A stretch of DNA of 64,000 nucleotides, taken from assembly GCA_963837025.1 (NCBI GenBank), contig CAWILT010000001.1, positions 1,036,793 to 1,100,792 on the forward strand, in the 5' to 3' direction. The position numbers and the translations under genes were made by a program. This document shows positions 1-6,420 of the stretch, one piece after another; position 1 is the first letter of the stretch, and each line of letters begins with the position of its first letter. The notes under the pieces are model-generated. The model was not told the origin of the DNA. It ran no database searches and saw only the letters and a list, made by a program, of their open reading frames with translations. The stretch is from JALZUV01 sp963837025. Lineage in GTDB: Bacteria; Pseudomonadota; Alphaproteobacteria; Rickettsiales; JALZUV01.

Positions 1-1
1 A

Positions 2-370
2 CCCTCGACTACCTTATCGGTAGAATCGCTAAAAAAACTTATCGAATCGTCGTTAGATGATGATAAGGCCGAAAATATTATCTCAATCGATCTTGCAGGA
101 AAAAGCAGCTTTGCCGATTATATGATTGTGGCAAGCGGCACCTCATCGCGTCATGTGGTGATGATGGCCAGCAAACTCGCCACCCGTTTGAAGGAAAATG
201 AAATGCCTTTGCTATCGCTAGAAGGCAAAGAAACTGGCGACTGGGTGTTGGTCGATTGCGGCGATATTGTGGTGCATCTATTCAAACCCGAAATTCGCGA
301 AATTTATCAGCTCGAAAAAATGTGGAGCGCGCCCATTGAAGCCACCCCACGCGCTGAAGCCAACGCCTAA
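2..370 (+). CDS. rsfS: Ribosomal silencing factor RsfS (5' end cut by window)
   Basis: RsfS binds ribosomal protein L14 and blocks joining of the 30S and 50S subunits, lowering translation in stationary phase or starvation. The reading frame is open from base 2, so the start lies left of the window; about 122 residues are visible. Family landmarks are the FADYMIVASGTSSRH stretch and the GDWVLVDCGDIVVHLF core. An internal ATG at 122 would cut the conserved first strand and is not the real start. The usual neighbour rlmH is not downstream; the next gene is an orphan on the other strand. Confidence 0.93.
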   Translation, partial: PSTTLSVESLKKLIESSLDDDKAENIISIDLAGKSSFADYMIVASGTSSRHVVMMASKLATRLKENEMPLLSLEGKETGDWVLVDCGDIVVHLFKPEIREIYQLEKMWSAPIEATPRAEANA

Positions 371-388
371 AACTTTCAATTAAAATTT

Positions 389-425
389 AAAAAAAAGGCC
401 GCGCCGTCAATGAAGACGACACGGC
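389..425 (-). terminator. Rho-independent terminator of the minus-strand orphan gene
   Basis: An 11-base arm at 398-408 faces 415-425 around a 6-base loop. Two C-A mismatches on the plus strand become G-U pairs on the minus strand, and the minus strand runs into a T-tract (A-run 389-396 on plus). It therefore works on the minus strand, 14 bases after the stop of the gene at 439-888. Confidence 0.75.
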
Positions 426-438
426 ACTTTGGTAAAAC

Positions 439-888
439 CTAACGCTTTGGCTTAAAGCAAGGATACGCTGTACGAACACGGTATTTACCACCCTCGTAAT
501 GATAGCGTATTGCCAGCCAATTTGTTTTCTCGAAGACACCACGCTTGAGATGCATGGATTCACCCGTAGGCTTTGTCATCTTAACGTACAAGACGTACGA
601 ATTATCAGACGCATCTTCTTTTTTCCCACCACGATGAACTGCCTCAATGAGCAGATTTGTGAGGGTCAGCGCGCTATTTGTGAAAAAACGGCTTTTGTTC
701 GTCCAAGCATTGTAAGCATGATTCTCGAGGATATGCTCAACGATGCTTTCGCTGACAACCCAGTTTATATCCGTAACACCATTTTTTAAGATGATGTCGG
801 GATTGTCACTGCGTTTTACGATGAACCGAACGTGCTTTTCTTGGCTCGGCCGCTTTGGAGGATTTCTCCTTTTATGTTTCCGTCCCAT
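439..888 (-). CDS. Orphan basic protein, possible BECR-fold nuclease-like C-terminus
   Basis: I do not recognise this 149-residue protein. It begins with a very basic stretch (MGRKHKRRNPPKRPS) and has a conserved-looking core with VEHILENH in the middle and YRVRTAYPC near the end. The order of a histidine-rich helix, a KxxR-type strand and a terminal T-x-Y motif resembles the barnase-EndoU-colicin-RelE nuclease fold seen in toxin domains; this is a weak pattern match only. No partner immunity or antitoxin gene is evident. The minus strand is preferred over the opposite ORF because a terminator follows it and a PHO-box-like repeat lies 133 bases upstream. No Shine-Dalgarno is visible. Confidence 0.6.
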   Translation of the reverse strand: MGRKHKRRNPPKRPSQEKHVRFIVKRSDNPDIILKNGVTDINWVVSESIVEHILENHAYNAWTNKSRFFTNSALTLTNLLIEAVHRGGKKEDASDNSYVLYVKMTKPTGESMHLKRGVFEKTNWLAIRYHYEGGKYRVRTAYPCFKPKR

Positions 889-950
889 AATAGGTGGATT
901 TGAAGGACACGAAATTGCGTGTTTATTCCTAAAAGGAGCACAGCGAAAAT

Positions 951-984
951 AGTGTCCTGATTAAGAAAAAGTATCCTGATGAAG
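951..984. repeat. Short direct repeat in an orphan-gene leader
   Basis: AGTGTCCTGATTAAG (951-965) and AGTATCCTGATGAAG (970-984) match at 13 of 15 positions with a 19-base period, in the region upstream of the minus-strand gene starting at 888. It could be an operator or chance; no mobile element is next to it. Confidence 0.4.
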
Positions 985-1020
985 TTACATGAAAAGTGAG
1001 ATTTATTCAATGCTGCGAGT

Positions 1021-1038
1021 GTGACAATTGAATGACAA
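1021..1038 (-). promoter_or_regulatory. PHO-box-like direct repeat (TTGTCAT-TCAA-TTGTCAC)
   Basis: Read on the minus strand, two 7-mers TTGTCAT and TTGTCAC are separated by 4 bases, giving the 11-base period of PhoB/OmpR-family sites. It points toward the orphan gene starting at 888, 133 bases away. It matches the boxes in front of the three cassettes at 34-35.7 kb. Confidence 0.55.
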
Positions 1039-1048
1039 CACCATAAGT

Positions 1049-1516
1049 TTAGCGGGTATGAATGGTTGCTGATGCAGGCTCAGCCTTATCCAGCTTATTT
1101 TTCCAATTTTGCGTTGGTGGTTTTTCGTCGATATTTACATCTTGTTCGATTGGCATTTGGGCGGTTTGTTGCGCCATGTACGGCTTATCTTTTTTGACCG
1201 GTTCCTTACCTAAAATCTTACCTAACGATTCCAAAGGATGTTTAAATAAGTCACTGGGTTTATCAATACGATCGCCGCGTGCCCAACCTAATATGCCGCC
1301 GATAATGGCACCAACTGCCCCACCGACAGCACCCCATATTGTCATATGGCGCACCCAACGCGACTCCATTCCCAATTTGTTTTTTAATGCGCTATCGTCA
1401 GATTCTTGTTCAACAGATTCATTTCCATCTTTAGTTGAGAAACCATAAGCCGCACCAATTTTTGCACCAATTGCACCGAATAATTTAAATCCTACAGCGG
1501 CGAATGCTAAAGCCAC
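1049..1516 (-). CDS. Orphan glycine-zipper membrane protein (GTG start)
   Basis: Unknown function, 155 residues. The N-terminus (FAAVGFKLFGAIGAKIGAAYG) and a segment near residues 60-80 (IWGAVGGAVGAIIGGILG) are glycine-zipper hydrophobic stretches typical of small membrane-inserting proteins; the C-terminal third is polar. It begins at a GTG with no convincing Shine-Dalgarno. The upstream 50-residue ORF is in exactly the same frame, with only one TAA (1526-1528) and three codons between them, so this may be the second half of one protein. Confidence 0.6.
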   Translation of the reverse strand: MALAFAAVGFKLFGAIGAKIGAAYGFSTKDGNESVEQESDDSALKNKLGMESRWVRHMTIWGAVGGAVGAIIGGILGWARGDRIDKPSDLFKHPLESLGKILGKEPVKKDKPYMAQQTAQMPIEQDVNIDEKPPTQNWKNKLDKAEPASATIHTR

Positions 1517-1525
1517 TGCTGTTTT

Positions 1526-1678
1526 TTAGCCTTCTTTATCTTTGAGTGCTTCTTCTTCCTTATCACGGCCAGACATTTTTTTGAGGCTAAGATCAATGCT
1601 TTCTAAATGCGCGTCAATTTTCTCAACGCTTTGTTCAAGCGCGATGTTTTTTGTATCTTGTGCTGGCGTAGTTTCCAT
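1526..1678 (-). CDS. Small charged helical ORF, in frame with the downstream gene
   Basis: A 50-residue ORF starting METTPAQDTK and ending ALKDKEG. It is charged, looks helical or coiled-coil (IALEQSVEKIDAHLESIDLSL), and resembles a cytoplasmic tail. It ends at a TAA four codons before the GTG of the 155-residue glycine-zipper gene, in the same frame. It may be an independent small gene translationally coupled to the next one, or the N-terminus of one gene broken by a nonsense codon. It is divergent from the ThiF-like gene, 23 bases apart. Confidence 0.5.
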   Translation of the reverse strand: METTPAQDTKNIALEQSVEKIDAHLESIDLSLKKMSGRDKEEEALKDKEG

Positions 1679-1701
1679 TGTGTGCTTACAGTATAACAGT
1701 A

Positions 1702-2442
1702 ATGTTACATCATGATGACGAACAGCGATTTTCGCGCCATTATTCGCTCGAATCTTTTGGGGCGGATGGCGTAGCTAAACTGGCTGCGGCAAAAGTGTTG
1801 TTGGTTGGTTTAGGCGGCTTGGGCTGCCCCGCTGCCCTATATCTGACTGCATCGGGCGTAGGCACGCTTGGTTTAGTAGATGATGACCGCGTAACACTTT
1901 CCAACCTTAATCGCCAAATTTTATATGAAACGGCGGATATTGGGCGACCAAAATTACAAGCCGCACGCGATAGCTTGCTCGACTTAAATCCCGATGTGCA
2001 AATTCACGTGCATGAAACCAAACTCAGCTCCCAAAACGCGGCGGATCTGATGGCGGATTATGATATCATCATGGATGGATCGGACAATATCGCTACTCGC
2101 TATGCGGTGAATCAGGCCGCATGGAGCGCGAAAAAGCCGCTTATTTCAGCCGCCATACATGGTTGGCAGGGGCAGCTATACCGCTTTGATGCTACAGAAA
2201 AAAGTGCGTGCTATGCATGCCTTTACCCTACTCCTCCCTTTCAAGATGAGATGCCCACTTGTGCCGAATCGGGCGTGTTTTCGCCCTTAGCGGGCATGAT
2301 GGGGTGTTGGCAAGCCGCCGAAATCATCAAATCCATTTTGGGGTTGGGCAGTGATAATCAACTGATTCGCGTTAATTTGCGCACAAATCAAACCGATTTA
2401 GCGCAAATCCAAAAAGATAGCGCATGTAAGGTCTGTTCGTAA
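1702..2442 (+). CDS. E1-like adenylyltransferase, ThiF/MoeB family
   Basis: 246 residues. Enzymes of this family adenylate the C-terminal glycine of ThiS or MoaD so that sulfur can be loaded for thiamine or molybdopterin synthesis. Visible: the nucleotide loop GLGGLGCP near the N-terminus, DDDRVTLSNLNRQ, DGSDN, two CxxC pairs for structural zinc (CYAC and CKVC at the C-terminus), and the PTCAESGVFSP active-cysteine region. The ATG at 1702 is chosen because family members start just before RFSRHYSLESFG; a TTG at 1678 is less likely. No thiS or moaD is adjacent, so ThiF and MoeB cannot be separated; thiG and thiD elsewhere in the window slightly favour thiamine. Confidence 0.88.
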   Translation: MLHHDDEQRFSRHYSLESFGADGVAKLAAAKVLLVGLGGLGCPAALYLTASGVGTLGLVDDDRVTLSNLNRQILYETADIGRPKLQAARDSLLDLNPDVQIHVHETKLSSQNAADLMADYDIIMDGSDNIATRYAVNQAAWSAKKPLISAAIHGWQGQLYRFDATEKSACYACLYPTPPFQDEMPTCAESGVFSPLAGMMGCWQAAEIIKSILGLGSDNQLIRVNLRTNQTDLAQIQKDSACKVCS

Positions 2443-2498
2443 TTGATTTTTTCTTTTGCACCGCTTACATGTGGAGGCTCAAAAATAAGGAATATATT

Positions 2499-3800
2499 AT
2501 GCGTCTTTTTGCTTTATTCATGGTTATGGCCAGCGCCTTTGCTTTTTCCGCACAAGCGCAACTTAAAATTGATATTAATCGAGGCCATTCCAGCCCGCTA
2601 CCCATCGCGATAACCAATCCTACTGGCGCGAGCGGCGAAGCACAGCGCATTGGCGACGAGATTATGAGTGTAGTAGCCGCCGATTTAGATCGTTCAGGTT
2701 TGTTCCGCCCAATTCCGCAAAATGCATTTATTCAACAAATCACCTCTGGCAATGCGGTTCCACGTTTTGCCGATTGGCGTCAAATTAACGCGCAAGCATT
2801 GGTAACCGCCACGATTGAACCCAAAGGCGGCGATAATTTCCGCCTTGCCTTCCGTTTGTGGGATGCTTACGGCGAAAAGCAAGTGGCAGGTAAAGAATTT
2901 AACACATTCCGCAGCAACTGGCGCCGCGTGGCGCATTTAATGGCCGATGAAATTTATAAACGCTTAACCGGTGAAGATGGTTATTTTGATAGTCGCATCG
3001 TTTATGTGGCCGAATCTGGCCCGGAAACCAAGCGTATTAAAAAGCTGGCCATTATGGATCAAGATAGCGCGAACCATAAAATTCTCACCAATGGCAATAG
3101 CTTAGTACTCACTCCACGTTTTTCTCCTGATAGCCAAGATATTCTGTATATGTCGTACGCATCGCGCACACCGCGTGTTCATTTGCGCGATTTGCAAACT
3201 GGCCGCGAGGAAAGCCTCGGCAATTTTGATGGAATGAGCTTTGCGCCGCGCTATGCCGATGATGGCGGCCGTATGGTGATGTCCATTGCCCGTAACGGTA
3301 CCACTAACTTATATGAAATGAATCTACGTTCGCGCCAAATGCGCAAACTCACCGACACCCGCGCGATTGACACCTCGCCAAGTTATTCGCCTGATGGCAA
3401 TAATATTGTGTTTGAATCTGATCGCGGCGGCTCACAGCAACTCTATATTATGGGTAGCAATGGTAGCGGCGTTAAACGCATCTCTTACGGCGATGGGCGC
3501 TATGCATCCCCCGTGTGGTCGCCTCGCGGTGACTGGATTGCCTTTACGAAAATGAAAGGCGGACAGTTCTATATTGGCGTAATGCGCAAAGATGGCACGG
3601 GCGAACGTATGCTTGATCAAGCCTTTTTAGTTGAAGGGCCAACATGGTCGCCTAATGGTCGTGTGGTTATTTATACGCGCCAAGATCAGCGTGGAGGCCC
3701 AAGTTTGTATAGTATTGATATTACTGGAGCAAATAAGCGTAAGGTGCCATCACCCATGGATGCATCCGATCCTGCATGGTCTCCATTACTGCCAATATAA
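2499..3800 (+). CDS. tolB: Tol-Pal system beta-propeller protein TolB
   Basis: 433 residues. Periplasmic TolB links the inner-membrane TolA to outer-membrane Pal and supports envelope constriction at division. It has a signal peptide (MRLFALFMVMASAFAFSAQA), an N-terminal alpha/beta domain, and repeated propeller blades with SPDG/SPRG-type turns (SPSYSPDGNNIVFESDRGG, SPVWSPRGDW, PTWSPNGRV). The ATG at 2499 has AAGGA upstream and gives a clean signal peptide; the in-frame ATG at 2469 does not. The normal upstream tolQRA genes are absent here; a ThiF/MoeB-like gene precedes it instead. Confidence 0.95.
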   Translation: MRLFALFMVMASAFAFSAQAQLKIDINRGHSSPLPIAITNPTGASGEAQRIGDEIMSVVAADLDRSGLFRPIPQNAFIQQITSGNAVPRFADWRQINAQALVTATIEPKGGDNFRLAFRLWDAYGEKQVAGKEFNTFRSNWRRVAHLMADEIYKRLTGEDGYFDSRIVYVAESGPETKRIKKLAIMDQDSANHKILTNGNSLVLTPRFSPDSQDILYMSYASRTPRVHLRDLQTGREESLGNFDGMSFAPRYADDGGRMVMSIARNGTTNLYEMNLRSRQMRKLTDTRAIDTSPSYSPDGNNIVFESDRGGSQQLYIMGSNGSGVKRISYGDGRYASPVWSPRGDWIAFTKMKGGQFYIGVMRKDGTGERMLDQAFLVEGPTWSPNGRVVIYTRQDQRGGPSLYSIDITGANKRKVPSPMDASDPAWSPLLPI

Positions 3801-3896
3801 AAAAATCGTTTTTTGTGAAAAAACCATTTGATTTTTGGTTTATTATCGCAATGATGCATTACTAATTTTTATACACACTCTTGAAAGGTTTTGAAC

Positions 3897-4403
3897 ATGC
3901 GTTCTTTAAAAATTCTACTCGCTGCAACTGCAGCAATCGCACTTCTAACAGCGTGCGAAACTGTTCCTAACGAAGGCACTACTGGTGCTGATGGCATGGG
4001 TAACGGTTCTGGTTATGGCACTGGTGCCAATGGTTCGGTTACTGCTGGTAGCCAAGCTGATTTGGAAGCCAATGTTGGCGACCGTATCTTCTTCGCAACT
4101 GACAGCTCTGTTGTTGCTGGCGAAGCACAAAGCACTTTGGAGCGTCAAGCTTCATGGTTAAAACAGTATGGCGATGTTGCTGTAACAGTTGAAGGCCATG
4201 CAGATGAGCGCGGCACGCGTGAGTATAACCTTGCCCTTGGCGAGCGTCGTGCTGATGCAGCGAAAAATTATCTAACTGGTTTAGGTATTTCTCCATCACG
4301 TATTACAGTTATCTCTTACGGTAAAGAACGCCCAGCTGTTCTAGGTCATGGTGCTTCATCATGGTCACAAAACCGTCGTGCAGTAACTGTTGTTGCTAAC
4401 TAG
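3897..4403 (+). CDS. pal: Peptidoglycan-associated lipoprotein Pal
   Basis: 168 residues. Outer-membrane lipoprotein that binds peptidoglycan through an OmpA-like domain and pairs with TolB. The signal peptide ends in the lipobox LLTAC, followed by a Gly/Ser-rich linker and the OmpA domain (RIFFATDSS, VTVEGHADERGTREYNLALGERRA, RITVISYGKERP, NRRAVTVV). The ATG at 3897 has GAAAGG upstream. It is followed by a strong terminator at 4425-4465. Confidence 0.96.
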   Translation: MRSLKILLAATAAIALLTACETVPNEGTTGADGMGNGSGYGTGANGSVTAGSQADLEANVGDRIFFATDSSVVAGEAQSTLERQASWLKQYGDVAVTVEGHADERGTREYNLALGERRADAAKNYLTGLGISPSRITVISYGKERPAVLGHGASSWSQNRRAVTVVAN

Positions 4404-4424
4404 TCAATAGTTGACTTAAAACCT

Positions 4425-4465
4425 AAACTCCGTGTAAGACATAGCGTCTTACACGGAGTTTTTTT
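4425..4465 (+). terminator. Strong intrinsic terminator carrying the cpoB Shine-Dalgarno
   Basis: A perfect 16-base stem (4425-4440 with 4446-4461), 5-base loop, then a T-run reaching the ATG of cpoB at 4466. The 3' arm contains GGAG (4455-4458), about 7 bases before that ATG, so the terminator arm also supplies the ribosome-binding site of the next gene. The stem would hide this site in read-through mRNA. Confidence 0.9.
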
Positions 4466-5332
4466 ATGATACATCGCACCATTTTATTTTTTGCTCTTAG
4501 CTTTTTATCTACCGCAGTTGTAGCACAGCAATCGGGTAGTGCTTATGGTAGCAATACCAGCCAAATGGGCTCAGAAGTTTTACGGCTTGAAGAAAGCTTG
4601 CGCACCATGCAAGGCGAAAATGAGCGGTTAATGTATCAAATCGAACAATTGAAGGAATCGCAAAAACGCTTTCAGGAAGATATGGAATTTCGCCTTAATA
4701 ATCCTCAAGGTGCGATTACCGCGGTTCCATCGGCAGATCCTTTAAATACATCATCAACGGCTCAACCTCTTAGCGAGCCAAATCAGCCCTATGATGGCAC
4801 CTCCTCATTACCTGAACCTACAATAACGGTTGAATCGCCTGCTGATTTACAAGCGGACATTTACAGCCCTTCTGAATATTCATCGCCTGAATCTGGATAT
4901 GAAGGTTCTCCCAATACACCATCTCTCACCTTATCGTCGGGCGATTCGGCTGGGCCGCGCGATTTATATAACGAAGCGTTTCGTTTGCTAAATCAAAATA
5001 ATTACGCCGGTGCGGAAGCGTCTTTTCGCCAATTCACATCTCTTTATAATACCGACCCCCTCATCGGAAATGCATGGTACTGGTTAGGCGAAACATTTTA
5101 TGTTCGCCGTGATTTTGTAAAATCAGCCGATAGTTTTCGACAAGGTTATAAAGCGCTACCCGAAGGCCCTAAAGCAGGCGATAATTTATTAAAATTGGCC
5201 ATGTCACTCTCTGCATTAGATAAAGATGGCGAAGCGTGCGTGGTATTGCGTCAAGTGAAGAAAAACTTCTCATCAAACTCCCAAGCGCTAAAAGCCAAGA
5301 CTGAGCAAGAAATTGATCGCTTAGGATGTTAA
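4466..5332 (+). CDS. cpoB: Cell division coordinator CpoB (YbgF)
   Basis: 288 residues. CpoB is a periplasmic TolA-interacting protein that couples peptidoglycan synthesis to outer-membrane constriction. Signal peptide MIHRTILFFALSFLSTAVVA, then a coiled coil (LRLEESLRTMQGENERLMYQ), a long Ser/Pro/Glu-rich linker of about 90 residues, and C-terminal TPR repeats (LYNEAFRLLNQNNYAGAEASF, GNAWYWLGETFYVRRDF). The gene order tolB-pal-cpoB is standard. Its start lies directly on the T-run of the pal terminator. tilS begins at the base after its stop. Confidence 0.92.
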   Translation: MIHRTILFFALSFLSTAVVAQQSGSAYGSNTSQMGSEVLRLEESLRTMQGENERLMYQIEQLKESQKRFQEDMEFRLNNPQGAITAVPSADPLNTSSTAQPLSEPNQPYDGTSSLPEPTITVESPADLQADIYSPSEYSSPESGYEGSPNTPSLTLSSGDSAGPRDLYNEAFRLLNQNNYAGAEASFRQFTSLYNTDPLIGNAWYWLGETFYVRRDFVKSADSFRQGYKALPEGPKAGDNLLKLAMSLSALDKDGEACVVLRQVKKNFSSNSQALKAKTEQEIDRLGC

Positions 5333-6400
5333 GTGCGTCATTTGCAACATTGGGCAACAGCATCCAAATTGCAATCTAGCGAAGACATTTTTCTTAAAAC
5401 GTTTAAAATTTTAAGGGCGCATTGCAATATTGCCCCTTTAACACCCATTACGGTGGCACTTTCTGGCGGCTCAGATAGCCTCGCACTCATACATTTATGC
5501 AAACGGACACTCCCTAACACTCCCCTTATTGCCCTAACGGTAGACCACAAATTACGAGCCGAATCCGCTAGTGAGGCGGCACGCGTAGCGCAATGGATGC
5601 AACAATTAGGGGTTGAGCACCATGTATTGAACTGGCATCACGCTGAGTTAGATTCTAATCTTCAGGCCAAAGCGCGTAACGCACGCTACCAGTTGCTTGA
5701 TGCATGGTGTAACGCGCATGATTGCGCCACTATCTTAACAGGTCACACGCAAGATGATCAGGCCGAAACCATCGCATTAATGCACCAACGAGGAGCCAGT
5801 GCCATAGGTTTGTCGGGCATGTCGGCTATTCGCAAGTTAAATCATGCTTATCTTATCAGACCCCTTTTAAATCAAAGCCGTAATCATTTACAAATATGGC
5901 TCAAACAGCAGCAGCTTGATTGGATAACCGATCCGTCAAATCAAAATACTGCTTATGCCCGCATACGCTTGCGCAATCAGTTAGCCGAAAATCCTGAACA
6001 AAAAACAAAATGGCTAAGGCTTGGGCAAGAAATGTCGATCATTAGACAAAATATTGAAACAGCACACCGCGATTTTTGTCAGCATAATGTTGCCATACAT
6101 GGCAGCGCCTTACAGGTTAATACAGGTGAATGGATAGTATATGCACGCGATACACCTGAATATGCCGCTTATAGTTTAGGCCAAATATTGCGCCATGTAA
6201 GCGGCCGCGACTACGCCCCCCGCTATCAAAAATTGCGAAATGCGCTAGCAATAATTCAACAGCAAAAACAATCGCGCTTAACCTTAGCGCGCTGTTTTAT
6301 TGACGTAACACCCCACAACATTTGCTTTTCAAGTGATACCGATAATGGTGCTTTTGGCACGAAACCTCTTGTTACTCATCCTTTTACACCTATATACTAA
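5333..6400 (+). CDS. tilS: tRNA(Ile)-lysidine synthetase TilS
   Basis: 355 residues. TilS uses ATP and lysine to convert C34 of the CAU-anticodon tRNA-Ile to lysidine, allowing AUA decoding. The PP-loop motif SGGSDS lies near residues 45-50 and the family motif GHTQDDQAET near 137-146. The GTG at 5333 follows the cpoB stop with no gap, consistent with coupling; an ATG with better context is not seen before the PP-loop. It is a somewhat short member, with a reduced C-terminal region. Confidence 0.92.
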   Translation: MRHLQHWATASKLQSSEDIFLKTFKILRAHCNIAPLTPITVALSGGSDSLALIHLCKRTLPNTPLIALTVDHKLRAESASEAARVAQWMQQLGVEHHVLNWHHAELDSNLQAKARNARYQLLDAWCNAHDCATILTGHTQDDQAETIALMHQRGASAIGLSGMSAIRKLNHAYLIRPLLNQSRNHLQIWLKQQQLDWITDPSNQNTAYARIRLRNQLAENPEQKTKWLRLGQEMSIIRQNIETAHRDFCQHNVAIHGSALQVNTGEWIVYARDTPEYAAYSLGQILRHVSGRDYAPRYQKLRNALAIIQQQKQSRLTLARCFIDVTPHNICFSSDTDNGAFGTKPLVTHPFTPIY

Positions 6401-6420
6401 CGGCATAAATAAAGGATATC

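Noticed and set aside
499..952. Plus-strand ORFs opposite the gene at 439-888
   Set aside because: The terminator and PHO-like box both fit the minus strand.
816..1010. 64-codon minus ORF upstream of 439-888
   Set aside because: It overlaps the leader and the gene start; composition looks non-coding.
1062..1448. 128-codon plus-strand ORF opposite the glycine-zipper gene
   Set aside because: Its translation is low-complexity Ser/Pro/Cys and mirrors the minus-strand gene; no ribosome site.
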